Shown here in pieces: positions 16,747 to 25,279 of a stretch of 54,790 nucleotides of DNA. The DNA is from JBCCQH01 sp039024435 (GTDB taxonomy: Bacteria > Bacteroidota > Bacteroidia > J057 > JADKCL01). The notes under the pieces are model-generated. The model did not search any database, was not told the origin of the DNA, and saw nothing but the letters and a program-made list of their open reading frames with translations. Every line of letters begins with the position of its first letter. Position 1 is the first letter of the stretch. The position numbers were made by a program, and so were the translations under genes. The stretch is taken from contig JBCCQH010000043.1 in NCBI GenBank assembly GCA_039024435.1, positions 1 through 54,790 of the forward strand. Reading direction: 5' to 3'.

Positions 16747-19215
16747 CTATTTCTTATTCTTGTTTTTGACTTTGTTTTTGTTCTTGTCGCGGTCTTTGTT
16801 TTTGTCCTTGTCGCCCTTTTTCAGGTTGATTTCGACCCATTCGTCTTCCACATCGATGCCGAGCTCTTTCTCAATCAGGCGGCGGTACTTGCGCTGTACC
16901 GCGGCGGACTGCCGGTCCCCGTTGACGTAAAGCTCGTCTTCGTTGATCTTGATGCGGAATGGTTTGCCTTTGCCGGCCAGGCCGTCGGCTTCCAATTCGC
17001 GGGTGAGGCGATCCACCCCGTTGCGGTAGCGGTTGGCTTGGGCAATCACTTCATCCGATTCCGACCGGGCCCGTTTTGCTTCCGCCTGGGCTCGATTGAC
17101 TTCCGCTTGGATTCGAGTATCCAAATCGCCGAGTTCCTTTTCCAGTTCACCGGCCAATGATTCCAGGCTGCGGCTCAGATTTTCACCGAAATCTTCCCAC
17201 TTTGCCTCATCACTGAACCGCTCGGCAACCTGCTCGCCCCAGGCTTCCATCTTCCGACCAAACGCTTCCCAGTCGTGCTCGTACTCCTGCTCCATGCGCT
17301 CTCCCCAGTTTTCCATGTCCTCTTCGAAGCGTTGCCAGTCCTGCTCTTCGAACTGCTGTTCAAAGCGCTCACCCCAGGCTTCCATCGCTTCCCCGAAGCG
17401 CTCCCAGTCGTCATTGTCAAACTGGGCTTCGACCCGCTCACCCCAGGCTTCCATGTCCGCTTCATAATCCTCCATGACGCGGTTGTACTCTTCTTTGCTC
17501 ATGTTGCCGCGCTCGGGAGGGGTCGGGACCGGGGGAAGGGCTCCTATTGTGGGCATCGGGGGCAAAGGCGGAAGGTTACCGATGCGCGGGGGAGCCGGCG
17601 GGACCGGCAGACGGCCCGGTGCGGGTGGGGCCGGCGGAGCGGGTGCCGGATCGTTCTGGTTCAGGTATCCCCGCATCGTCCGGGAGGCCAAGGCCTTGTA
17701 GTAATCGTGTTCTTCCACCGGAACGGCTTCCCCGTCCACGCGGACCTCTTCCACCTCGCCGAAGGCGTCCAGGGCAATGACCACGTCCCTGCCGCCATCC
17801 TGCAACATCAAGCGGGTGACCGGTGTGTCCTGGGCCGCGCTGAACCGCGAGACGAGTTGCGGGAAGCTGGCATTTTCTCCGCCAAAATCGAGGGCAAGCA
17901 GCAATTCTTCGGTGTTTTGCGTCGCTCCGCTCACGACCTGGGGAATCTCCGCCAACATAGCAAATAGCTTCTGCAAGCCAGGCATGACCGGTTGCTCTAC
18001 CCCGTTGACTTCAATGGTCCAGTCATCACCCTCTTCTTCGGCGGAATCGGTCGGTGCAATGGGGGCGGTGATTTGGGGAGAATTTGAGACCGAATCGGCG
18101 GGAATGTCCATCGGAGCTTCTTCCCACGTAAGTTCGGGAGCACTCAGATTGACTACCGGAGCGGAAGCCTTCATCTTGTCCGCTCCCGTAGTCGAAAGGA
18201 CAATCACAAGGGTGAGCGTCATGATCGCCACGAACAAACCGCGGGAATAAAAGCGCGTTTCCCGGGCCTCGGCGCCGGTGATCCGTTTGATGCGCTTGAA
18301 CAGCGAACCGCCATTGGAGGCCATGGCGAGGTCCGGCTGCCTGGTACGCAAGGTCTCCAGATTGAGGAGGGCCCGGGCGTAGACAATGTTGTTGTGCTTG
18401 AGGGCCAGTACCGTTTCGTCACAACAATTTTCCCGTTCTTCCCGCACTAGGTGAGAGACCCACCAGATCGCCGGATGGAAAAACAGGACGATTTCCACAA
18501 AGGATTGGAAGATGTTGACGAGGTAGTCCCAACGGCGGATGTGGGCCAGTTCGTGGGCCAATATGCACTCCACCTGCTCCGGGGTGAGCCCACTGAGCAA
18601 GCCAAAGGGCAACAGCACCACCGGCCGCAACGCTCCGATAACCATTGGCGTATCCACCGAACCCGATTGCAAAATGCGCACCGCCCGATTCAAGCCCAGT
18701 TTGACTTTGAGTCGTGCGAGCGCCGCGACCACCTCCGGCGGAACCGGCTGGGTGTTCAGGCGGCGCAGGCGCTGGACCTGCACATAACCGATCACGAAGC
18801 GTCCCGTGAAGAACAGAGCGCCTGCGATCCATAGCAGAAAGAACAGATGGGCATTTGCATTGAAGAAATTGGTGATTCCAGCAAAGAAACTGACCGGCGC
18901 TTCCCGCGCGGCAAAGTGCTCCTCCAATTCGAGGATTTGACCATTGCCGAGCATCATACTGATGTCGGGAAGCGGTTCCGCGGCTTCTACCGCCGGCTGA
19001 TAAACGGTAAAGAAAGTCGCGATCGGCAGGACGAGCATCAAAAGCATCGCCGCCACCCCGAGGTGGTAGCGGGTGCGGGCACTTTTCCGAGGGACAATTT
19101 GCAGGACGATCAGCAGCACCAGGGCCACGGCCGCCAGTTCCCAGAGGCTGTGCATCAGGGTAGTACCAATGGTTTCGGCAAGGGGAGCGGGGATGAGATT
19201 TTCGAGGAAGTTCAT
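16747..19215 (-). CDS. BlaR1/MecR1-like M56 family metallopeptidase with C-terminal repeat region
   Basis: An 822-824-residue inner-membrane sensor protease. There are three N-terminal helices and a fourth near residue 330 (numbering from a GTG at 19221); between them is the zinc motif HELAH (223-227) with the downstream acidic ligand in ENCCDE (about 264-269). This is the M56 architecture of BlaR1, which cleaves a BlaI-type repressor after sensing. No penicillin-binding domain follows. Instead there is a Pro-rich linker (526-570), four 22-23-residue Trp/Glu-rich repeats (590-680), a helical segment, a conserved 'FRIKINEDELYVNG' module and a Lys/Asn/Asp-rich tail. The start is ATG 19215 or the GTG at 19221, which overlaps the BlaI stop (GTGA). 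Confidence 0.92.
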   Translation of the reverse strand: MNFLENLIPAPLAETIGTTLMHSLWELAAVALVLLIVLQIVPRKSARTRYHLGVAAMLLMLVLPIATFFTVYQPAVEAAEPLPDISMMLGNGQILELEEHFAAREAPVSFFAGITNFFNANAHLFFLLWIAGALFFTGRFVIGYVQVQRLRRLNTQPVPPEVVAALARLKVKLGLNRAVRILQSGSVDTPMVIGALRPVVLLPFGLLSGLTPEQVECILAHELAHIRRWDYLVNIFQSFVEIVLFFHPAIWWVSHLVREERENCCDETVLALKHNNIVYARALLNLETLRTRQPDLAMASNGGSLFKRIKRITGAEARETRFYSRGLFVAIMTLTLVIVLSTTGADKMKASAPVVNLSAPELTWEEAPMDIPADSVSNSPQITAPIAPTDSAEEEGDDWTIEVNGVEQPVMPGLQKLFAMLAEIPQVVSGATQNTEELLLALDFGGENASFPQLVSRFSAAQDTPVTRLMLQDGGRDVVIALDAFGEVEEVRVDGEAVPVEEHDYYKALASRTMRGYLNQNDPAPAPPAPPAPGRLPVPPAPPRIGNLPPLPPMPTIGALPPVPTPPERGNMSKEEYNRVMEDYEADMEAWGERVEAQFDNDDWERFGEAMEAWGERFEQQFEEQDWQRFEEDMENWGERMEQEYEHDWEAFGRKMEAWGEQVAERFSDEAKWEDFGENLSRSLESLAGELEKELGDLDTRIQAEVNRAQAEAKRARSESDEVIAQANRYRNGVDRLTRELEADGLAGKGKPFRIKINEDELYVNGDRQSAAVQRKYRRLIEKELGIDVEDEWVEINLKKGDKDKNKDRDKNKNKVKNKNKK

Positions 19216-19217
19216 GG

Positions 19218-19592
19218 TCACTGTTTGTTTTCGAGTTCATCCAGATAAGCGCGAATAGCTTCAATGTCTTCCGGACTGGTCCGCTGGTTGCCGAGGGCTT
19301 GCATGACCAGGTTGGAAGTGGATCCGCCAAAAGCATTCTCAACAAAACGCGACAGGAGCGCATTTTGGGTGGTTTCTTTTGGCATAGCGGGTTCGTAACG
19401 GTGGGTTTTTCCGGCGCGCTCACGCTTCAGCAGACCCTTGTTGTACATGATCTGCATGAGTTTGAGCGTCGTGGTATAGCCCACTTCCCGTTTCTCGTTC
19501 AGTGCATCATTGACCTCCCGTACGGTTCCGGGGCTTTTCTCCCAGAGTACGCGCAGGATCTCAAGTTCTGATTCGGTGGGTTTGATACTCAT
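19218..19592 (-). CDS. BlaI/MecI-family transcriptional repressor
   Basis: A 124-residue winged-helix repressor. The N-terminus 'KPTESELEILRVLWEKSPGTVREVNDALNEKREVGYTTTLKLMQIMYNKGLLKRE' region (present in full at about residues 3-60) is the BlaI/MecI DNA-binding domain, followed by 'TQNALLSRFVENAFGGSTSNLVMQAL', which corresponds to the dimerisation and cleavage segment. The ATG at 19592 is preferred to a TTG just before it. It overlaps or abuts the M56 gene, forming the usual repressor-sensor pair, and is preceded by three copies of a TACGAA-N4-TTCGTA operator, so it is very probably autoregulated. Confidence 0.95.
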   Translation of the reverse strand: MSIKPTESELEILRVLWEKSPGTVREVNDALNEKREVGYTTTLKLMQIMYNKGLLKRERAGKTHRYEPAMPKETTQNALLSRFVENAFGGSTSNLVMQALGNQRTSPEDIEAIRAYLDELENKQ

Positions 19593-19625
19593 CAAAAAAA
19601 GTTTTAGCGATTAAGTTTTAGCGAA

Positions 19626-19701
19626 CTACGAAGGATTTCGTAGTGCAATGATATACGAAAGTCTTCGTATATACAAGGATCATATACGAAGACTTTCGTA
19701 G
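19626..19701. promoter_or_regulatory. Triple BlaI-type operator
   Basis: Three dyads of form TACGAA-N4-TTCGTA lie at 19627-19642, 19654-19669 and 19685-19700, with centre spacings of 27 and 31 bp. The second and third are exact reverse complements of each other over all 16 bp, including the non-palindromic spacer (AGTC versus GACT). They lie upstream of blaI. The known BlaI/MecI box is TACA-(n)-TGTA; this variant is related in layout but different in sequence. Recognition by the adjacent BlaI homologue is inferred from position. Confidence 0.8.
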
Positions 19702-19847
19702 TTAGTTGAATGTGAGGCGGAAAAATATTGATTTTCCTTCTGGCTAGGGCAAATCATCGACCACCACCAACGGCCGTCTACTGCCTTCTTGCCCGGATGC
19801 ATCCTCATCGCAACTCCGCTCTCCCCCCACTCCCAGCCCCCGCAATG

Positions 19848-19883
19848 GAAAAAGGGGAAGCAGGTACGGCGCCTTGCTTCCCC
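19848..19883 (-). terminator. Terminator of tonB paralogue 2
   Basis: GGGGAAGCA pairs with TGCTTCCCC (about 19854-19862 and 19875-19883) around a GC-rich loop. In minus-strand direction the stem is followed by TTTTTCC. It lies about 35 nt beyond the stop of the TonB gene at 19917. Confidence 0.8.
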
Positions 19884-19916
19884 TAACGGTGGAATTCAAA
19901 ACCAAATCGGGCTGCT

Positions 19917-20744
19917 TTACAGCAACTTGAAGTTGAAGGGGACCGTTACCCAGACCCGGATCGGTCTTCCCGCCTGGATACCCGGGGTTACCTTCAGCTT
20001 GTGGATGTGCTTGGTTACGGCATTGGTGAGGATCGGGTGCGGATTGCGCAAGACTATGTGCTTGACGTAATTGCCCTGCTTATCCACCAGAATCCGCAAG
20101 CTGACCCGGCCCTCAATTTCGGCCTGAAAAGCGAGCTCAGGATAACCGATAGATTTCTGCAATTCATCCATGTTGACCGGAGTCGGTTCCTTCTCCAACA
20201 GTACGAAATCCTCCGGTTTGGGATCGGCCGGCGCCTCTTGTTTGATCACAACGTCATCGCGGGGCGGTCCGTCCCCAAACTCGTCAAAGTTGTAGTTGAA
20301 TTCGCCAGGATCGTCGCCTTCCTGGTCCATCAGCGCAATCACGGCGGAGTCCAGCGCTTCCACTTCCGCAATGGTAGCGGAGTCATTGACGAGTTCGTCC
20401 GCGACCGGCTCCGGAATGAGAAAGGCAATCGTACGGACCCGAGGGGGCTCGGGTGGTGGCGGCGGAGCCAACTCGGGGACCTCTTCATCGATTGCCGGCG
20501 GCGGCGGAAGATCCGCCAGGGTGACGGATACGACCGGAATCTCCTTCACGACAGTATCGGCCTCAGGCAGCACCCAGTCGGCGATTTTTGGGAACAAGGT
20601 CAGGCAAATAAAGACAAGGAATGTGACCAGCACGGCCCGCTGCAAATAGCGGTGGTAGCGTTTGCGCAGTTGGAAGGCGCCGTACCCCTGGTGCCTTCCC
20701 TCGAATACGATCTGATCCAGATCTGCGTACACTGAAGTTTTCAT
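19917..20744 (-). CDS. tonB: TonB family energy transducer (paralogue 2)
   Basis: A 275-residue TonB-like protein. An N-terminal cytoplasmic segment 'YADLDQIVFEGRHQGYGAFQLRKRY' precedes one membrane helix (about residues 33-55), a Pro-rich periplasmic spacer (PPPP runs near 75-105) and a C-terminal TonB domain with 'IEGRVSLRILVDKQGNYVKHIVLRNPHPIL' and 'TPGIQAGRPIRVWVTVPFNFKL'. It couples the inner-membrane proton motive force to outer-membrane receptors. ATG at 20744 matches the start of the paralogue at 22642. The C-terminal domains of the two are closely similar throughout, so they arose by duplication of an exbD-tonB unit. Confidence 0.93.
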   Translation of the reverse strand: MKTSVYADLDQIVFEGRHQGYGAFQLRKRYHRYLQRAVLVTFLVFICLTLFPKIADWVLPEADTVVKEIPVVSVTLADLPPPPAIDEEVPELAPPPPPEPPRVRTIAFLIPEPVADELVNDSATIAEVEALDSAVIALMDQEGDDPGEFNYNFDEFGDGPPRDDVVIKQEAPADPKPEDFVLLEKEPTPVNMDELQKSIGYPELAFQAEIEGRVSLRILVDKQGNYVKHIVLRNPHPILTNAVTKHIHKLKVTPGIQAGRPIRVWVTVPFNFKLL

Positions 20745-21056
20745 TTTTGATGGATTAGTGGTGCAAAAAGTAAAGGTGGTGGTCGTCAACCGGAACGGTG
20801 ATTGCGGAGCGCCTCGCGGTATCCGAGGAAGCGCAACCGCACGCTTTTCCCAGAAATTGGCGATAACAATATCTGGCGAGCACCTGTCACAAAGCGACCG
20901 GAAGCCAGCTTGCTATTCCGAAATCGGATGGCAGGGCGATTCAGTTGTGCCGGTAGAGCATTCAGATTGATCATGGTCAATACGGGGGAGGGACCACTAT
21001 TAAAACGCTGAAGTAGGCGTTATCGTATACATTTTCCGGAAAAAATCTTTGCCCCC
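20745..21056. other. Intergenic region between exbD and tonB paralogues
   Basis: A 312-bp gap inside the second exbD-tonB module. TTTTCCGGAAAA (21032-21043) is a 12-bp perfect palindrome right behind the exbD stop. The gap is long for an operon, so tonB paralogue 2 may have its own promoter. A 64-codon minus frame here has no recognisable product. Confidence 0.5.
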
Positions 21057-21611
21057 TCAGCGAAGCCCATTTGCCGCCAGCAACAGGCTGTCCTCGGCGA
21101 GGACATCGTCCAGGGCATACTTAGGAGCACGAACAATGCGCATTTCATCGAGGGCATCCACCAGATTGCGGTAGCTACAGCGGTCGTGGGGCTTGATGAC
21201 CACAATCGGATCCCAGCAGCCGGGGGCATTGTTTGCGTCACGGCACAAATTGGGGTATTTCTGCAAATGCTGGACGACGACTTGGCGCAATCCCGTAGCG
21301 GAAAAGTCGGTGGTATGGACAGTGTCCCCCATCCCAGTATAATAATGCACCTGGTCTTCGGCGCCGAGAATCAAGGTCAGGACCTTGGATTGTTTGACCG
21401 GCTGGTTGCGGTTGGTTTCGGACAGGGGCGGCTTGACCGCGGGCAAGACAAAGGGCTTGGCCAGGGTTGTGGTCAGGATGAAAAAGGTCAGGAGCAAAAA
21501 GGCGACGTCGACCATGGCGGTCATGTCGATGCGGGTGGATCTTTTCTTTTGGCGGGGTCCGCGGGTGTGCTTGGACTTCGCTCCGCTGCTTTCAGATTGA
21601 ACTTCAGCCAT
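21057..21611 (-). CDS. exbD: ExbD/TolR family biopolymer transporter (paralogue 3)
   Basis: A 184-residue single-span protein of the ExbD/TolR type. A basic N-terminus rich in Lys/Arg precedes the hallmark 'RIDMTAMVDVAFLLLTFFILTT', in which the Asp of MVDVAF is the proton-carrying residue; the periplasmic domain follows. The C-terminal half has 'PGCWDPIVVIKPHDRCSYRNLVDALDEMRI', an ExbD-specific extension with paired cysteines shared with the copy at 22697. It has no dedicated ExbB beside it and presumably uses the motor protein encoded at 23989. Confidence 0.92.
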   Translation of the reverse strand: MAEVQSESSGAKSKHTRGPRQKKRSTRIDMTAMVDVAFLLLTFFILTTTLAKPFVLPAVKPPLSETNRNQPVKQSKVLTLILGAEDQVHYYTGMGDTVHTTDFSATGLRQVVVQHLQKYPNLCRDANNAPGCWDPIVVIKPHDRCSYRNLVDALDEMRIVRAPKYALDDVLAEDSLLLAANGLR

Positions 21612-21761
21612 GGGATGATGGAATTGTTGCCGCAACGCAGGTCAGCGGCAGGGTCATTGAACGGGGAGGGTTCACATTTACAACGCCGGAGCGCCGGTTC
21701 TATTGCGCAAGAGGGGAGATTTTTTGCCCTTGGCGGAAGGGAAATGCCGGGGGCGGAAACG

Positions 21762-21787
21762 AAAAAAGGCGGTCTGGGACCGCCTTT
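21762..21787 (-). terminator. Terminator separating the two exbD-tonB modules
   Basis: A perfect 10-bp stem (AAAGGCGGTC/GACCGCCTTT) with a TGG loop, flanked on the minus-strand downstream side by further T. It lies 25 nt beyond the tonB stop at 21812, so the motor operon ends here and the second exbD is a separate transcription unit. Confidence 0.88.
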
Positions 21788-21811
21788 GCTGTATAAAATA
21801 ATACTGGTTTC

Positions 21812-22642
21812 TTATTTCAGGAGCTTGAAGTCAAACGGAATGGTCACCCACACCTTGATCGGCTTACCGGCTTGGATACCGGGGGTAAAGCTCAGATTGC
21901 GAATCTTGTCGGTCACTGCTTTGGTGAGGATCGGATGCGGATCCTTGATGACGATATGCTTGACGTAACGGCCGTTTTTGTCGACCTGCACACGCAAGAT
22001 CACCTTGCCTTCGATTTCCGCTTCCTTCGCCATGGCCGGATAACCGATCATGCGGCGGAGGTCGTCCATGTTGACCGGAGCCGGCTCTTTTTCCAAGAGC
22101 ACAAAATCGTTCGGGCCGATTTCCGGCGCCGGAGCTTCTTCGACGACTTCGACTTCTACGTTGCCAGTGCCATCAATTTCCCCGAAATCGTATCCGATAT
22201 CGGTTTCCCCTTCGACGTCTTCGAGCCCGATGTCAGCCTTCGAGTCTTCGATCTCCTCCATCTCTTTGATGGTTTCCTCATCGTCGACCGTCTCATCGGG
22301 AGCCGGCTTGGGAACCTTAAACTCGATTTTGGCACGCACCGGCGGCGGAATATTGACTTTGGGGGGAGGCGGAGGTGCCTGCTCCTCATCGAGCGAGGGC
22401 GGCGGCGGCAAGTCGGACAACTGAACCGGCGTAGCGGTCACCGTCTCAATCAATTCCTCTTCTGGCTCGATGAGCCAGTCGAGGGTCTTGGTACCAAAAG
22501 TCGCCAGGATGAAAACAAGAAATGAAATCAGAACCGCACGAATCAAAAAGCGATTGTACTTTTTCCGAATTTCATAAGCCCCATAGTCTTTCTCCCTTCC
22601 TTCGAAGACAATCTCGTCGAGATCTGCATAAACCGTTTGCAT
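21812..22642 (-). CDS. tonB: TonB family energy transducer (paralogue 1)
   Basis: A 276-residue TonB homologue starting 'MQTVYADLDEIVFEGREKDYG'. One membrane helix (about residues 30-52) is followed by an acidic, Pro-rich spacer (PPPPSLDEEQAPPPPP) and an acidic stretch, then the TonB C-terminal domain (about 185-276) with 'IEGKVILRVQVDKNGRYVKHIV' and a final 'VWVTIPFDFKLLK'. It is the last gene of the exbB-exbD-exbD-tonB operon and is followed by a strong terminator. It presumably energises TonB-dependent outer-membrane transporters, none of which is encoded in this window. Confidence 0.95.
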   Translation of the reverse strand: MQTVYADLDEIVFEGREKDYGAYEIRKKYNRFLIRAVLISFLVFILATFGTKTLDWLIEPEEELIETVTATPVQLSDLPPPPSLDEEQAPPPPPKVNIPPPVRAKIEFKVPKPAPDETVDDEETIKEMEEIEDSKADIGLEDVEGETDIGYDFGEIDGTGNVEVEVVEEAPAPEIGPNDFVLLEKEPAPVNMDDLRRMIGYPAMAKEAEIEGKVILRVQVDKNGRYVKHIVIKDPHPILTKAVTDKIRNLSFTPGIQAGKPIKVWVTIPFDFKLLK

Positions 22643-22696
22643 ACTATAGAATCGATTTTATTAGGAGAACGTCGGGAAGACCCGATACATTTCAAA

Positions 22697-23257
22697 TTAT
22701 TTAAGATTGTTGTCCACCATCAACAGACTGTCGGCTTCGGCGACTTCGTCGAGGGCATACTTGGGAACCCGGGAGATGCGCATCTCATCGAGCGCGTCGA
22801 CCATGTTCTTGTACTTGCAGTTTTTGTGCGGCTTGATCACAATGATGGGATCCCAGCACCCGGGCGCATTGTCCACTTCGCTACAGCGATTCGGAAATTT
22901 GTTCAGGTGCTCATTGACCACTTTGCGCATGCCTTCGGCGGAGAAATCGGTGGTGTTGACTTCGGGCTCGGTGATACCGAAATAGTAATGTACGGCATCA
23001 TCGGCCCCAAGAATAAAGGTCAGTACCTTCGATTCTTTCACGTCTTTTTGGTTGGAATCGTCTTCCGTCTTGGGCGGCTTGTTCAATTCCATCGCTTGCG
23101 GGGTCGCCAGCGTCGTAGTCAAGATGAAGAAAGTGAGCAACAAGAAGGCCACGTCCACCATGGCGGTCATGTCGATCTTAGTCGACTTTTTCTTTTGCTT
23201 GGGACCACCACTGTGTTTCCCTTTCGCTCCGCTTTCTGAACTATCTACTTCAGCCAT
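22697..23257 (-). CDS. exbD: ExbD/TolR family biopolymer transporter (paralogue 2)
   Basis: A 186-residue ExbD with a Lys-rich cytoplasmic N-terminus, 'KIDMTAMVDVAFLLLTFFILTT' as the membrane span with the conserved Asp, and a periplasmic domain ending in 'PGCWDPIIVIKPHKNCKYKNMVDALDEMRISRVPKYALDE'. It is highly similar to the copy at 21057 (nearly collinear over the full length). It sits 26 bp behind the first exbD and 54 bp before tonB, as expected for a single operon. Two different ExbD proteins per operon is common in Bacteroidota. Confidence 0.94.
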   Translation of the reverse strand: MAEVDSSESGAKGKHSGGPKQKKKSTKIDMTAMVDVAFLLLTFFILTTTLATPQAMELNKPPKTEDDSNQKDVKESKVLTFILGADDAVHYYFGITEPEVNTTDFSAEGMRKVVNEHLNKFPNRCSEVDNAPGCWDPIIVIKPHKNCKYKNMVDALDEMRISRVPKYALDEVAEADSLLMVDNNLK

Positions 23258-23283
23258 TTTTCTTGATTTTTATGCTGCCATCG

Positions 23284-23919
23284 CTATTCGCCCCCTTCTG
23301 CCTCACTGGCGTTGGGGTCTGCTTCCATGTTGGTGACCAGGTTGAACTTGTTGATGTTGGCATCTTGCAAGGTAAAGATCACCTTTTCCATGACTTCGTA
23401 CGAAGTCTCGCGGTCGCCTTTGATGGCAAATCGCAGCCGGGCATTGGAACGCCGCGCGGCATTGACCCATTCTTTGAGCTCATTCAACTTTCCACGCCCG
23501 ATGTCCACGGGGATACCGCGGTGCGGATACCCTTTCATCTGCTCCATGCTGGGCTGATTGAGCCACTGGGGCATTTCCTGCAAGGGCACACCAAAGGAAA
23601 CATTGTTCATGAAAAACTGTTTCCCCGCGGGAGAAGCAGTGAAATTGAACGACTGCTCCATTTTGTCCAGCATCCCGAGGCGGGTGTTCTGGTCTCCCGC
23701 TCCTACCAGAATGCGGCCGTCTTCCGCCACGGTGATCTGGAAGAGGTCTTTGACCGGAAGCTTTATCGTCGAGACCGATGAGGGAGTGTCGACCGTCACC
23801 GGCTCATCCGCACGAAACTTCGTGGTCAGAATGAAGAAAGTGAGCAGCAGAAACCCCACGTCGACCATTGCGGTCATATCGATCGAAGGGATTTTTCTTT
23901 TTGGTTTTACCTTAGGCAT
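23284..23919 (-). CDS. exbD: ExbD/TolR family biopolymer transporter (paralogue 1)
   Basis: A 211-residue ExbD of a second subtype. The membrane span 'SIDMTAMVDVGFLLLTFFILTT' carries the conserved Asp. The longer periplasmic part lacks the PGCWDP segment of the other copies and ends in the ExbD/TolR-like 'RLRFAIKGDRETSYEVMEKVIFTLQDANINKFNLVTNME'. It follows the motor gene by 69 bp. The two ExbD subtypes may form a heteromeric ExbB-ExbD complex. Confidence 0.93.
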   Translation of the reverse strand: MPKVKPKRKIPSIDMTAMVDVGFLLLTFFILTTKFRADEPVTVDTPSSVSTIKLPVKDLFQITVAEDGRILVGAGDQNTRLGMLDKMEQSFNFTASPAGKQFFMNNVSFGVPLQEMPQWLNQPSMEQMKGYPHRGIPVDIGRGKLNELKEWVNAARRSNARLRFAIKGDRETSYEVMEKVIFTLQDANINKFNLVTNMEADPNASEAEGGE

Positions 23920-23988
23920 GGTATTTCGCTTTTGCCTTTAAAACGCTTTAGACAGCGATTCTATTGCCATCGCCGCCTAAAAAACTTC

Positions 23989-24804
23989 TTAACTGTGCGA
24001 CGTTTCGTAGGTCTGCACGATGGAGTAACCCGCTTCGTCGATCCGGTAAGTCAGACCGTCGATGGTGGTCGTAAAGAAGTTATAGGAGATAATGGCAAGT
24101 GCGGAAGTACCAATACCGAGTGCCGTGTTTACGAGGGCTTCGGAGATACCCGTAGCCAAGGCGGCGGCATCCGGAGCACCTGAAGTCGACAAGGCCTGGA
24201 AGGCTTTGATCATCCCGAGTACCGTGCCGAACAGACCGACCAATACCCCAAGGGAAGCGATGGTCGCGAGGAAAGGCAGATTGCGCTCCAACATCGGCAA
24301 TTCCAGCGAGGTAGCCTCTTCGAGGTCTTTCTGAATTGCTTCGCTGTTGGTCTCTTTGTCCTCACCGTTGCCGGTGACCTCTTTGTAGCGATTCAATCCG
24401 GCGCGGACCACGTTGGCCACCGATCCTTTCTGCGTATCGCAGGCTTGGAGAGCGCCGTCAATGTCGCCATCGTTAAGCAAAATGCGGACCTTTTGTACGA
24501 ATACGTCAAGGCTGGAGCTGCCCCGGGACAGGAACAGAATCGTAATGAGGCGTTCGATGGAGAAGACCCACAACATGAGGTGGATAGCAATCCCGATCGG
24601 AATCACGAAACCGCCTTTGTAAACCGTACCGAAGAAGTTCAGCGGGTGGCCTTTGATGGGATCGCCTCCTTCAAAGTTGTCGGGGGAGGCGAAAATGGTG
24701 TAAAACACGGTAAATGAAATCACCACGGAAAGTACAACCACAATGAGAGGGAACCATGCCTTCAGCGGGCTGCTCTTTTTAATTTCGATGCTATCAGTGC
24801 TCAT
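23989..24804 (-). CDS. exbB: MotA/TolQ/ExbB proton channel family protein
   Basis: A 271-residue inner-membrane protein with an initial helix (about residues 14-35), a second near 55-80 and the ExbB/TolQ hairpin at about 160-245. The conserved 'LPFLATIASLGVLVGLFGTVLGMIKAF' and 'SEALVNTALGIGTSALAIISYNFFTT' segments form the proton channel with ExbD. It is the first gene of the operon and the only ExbB in the window, so it must serve all three ExbD and two TonB proteins or share with others elsewhere. Confidence 0.95.
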   Translation of the reverse strand: MSTDSIEIKKSSPLKAWFPLIVVVLSVVISFTVFYTIFASPDNFEGGDPIKGHPLNFFGTVYKGGFVIPIGIAIHLMLWVFSIERLITILFLSRGSSSLDVFVQKVRILLNDGDIDGALQACDTQKGSVANVVRAGLNRYKEVTGNGEDKETNSEAIQKDLEEATSLELPMLERNLPFLATIASLGVLVGLFGTVLGMIKAFQALSTSGAPDAAALATGISEALVNTALGIGTSALAIISYNFFTTTIDGLTYRIDEAGYSIVQTYETSHS

Positions 24805-25279
24805 GTTTCGCTTATCTTAATCCTAAATTGATTATTGAAACCAGATATTTCCTTGATTTTGCAGCTTTGGAAACCGGAACGGTGCCAAAAAAATGAAGGC
24901 TCAATTTAAATTGATTCTCGGTAATCGCAAAGCATTTTTAAAAATTAGGGCCGGTTTTCGTCCGGACGGTAACCACATTACAATGAACGACAAAGCCCGG
25001 CAAAATCGCATGTACGAATTTGCAATTCTGTTACACGGTTTATGATTTTCGATCATTTGATTTCTGATCGGCGGGAGAATTTCCAAAGGGAGATGGCTCA
25101 AGGGGAAATCCTACACCGCAGGTGATCCCGCGCGGCTGAGGTAAGGATCGGGGTTGAGACCCGTTTTCGTTGATTGTAGGATGCACGTTCGGAATGCGCT
25201 CATTGGAAATCGGAAATCGAGCAATTGGAAATTCTTCCGTCCATTAAAAATTCTTCATCAGAAATCCGTAGTTTAAGAC
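24805..25279. other. Divergent intergenic region
   Basis: A 475-bp AT-rich region between the exbB operon and the DUF2752 gene, presumably holding both promoters. The part before 25279 has short A/T-rich repeats of the type GGAAATCGGAAATCG. No gene with a credible product was seen. Confidence 0.55.

Larger units (their letters stand above)
19593..19916. other. BlaI promoter/operator region and TonB terminator
   Basis: A 324-bp non-coding region. The side next to blaI holds a 12-bp direct repeat (AAGTTTTAGCGA at 19599-19610 and 19613-19624) followed by three operator dyads (19626-19700). The far side holds the terminator of the tonB paralogue that ends at 19917. No gene was found. Confidence 0.7.

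Noticed and set aside
17033..17467. Ser/Arg-rich plus-strand frame over the M56 repeat region
   Set aside because: Antisense of the Trp/Glu repeats; the repetition simply carries over to the complementary frame.
20786..20980. 64-residue minus-strand frame between the exbD and tonB paralogues
   Set aside because: Too short, no start signal and no family; the spacing is better explained as a promoter region.
24901..25101. 66-residue frame in the exbB leader region
   Set aside because: AT-rich non-coding composition and no recognisable product.
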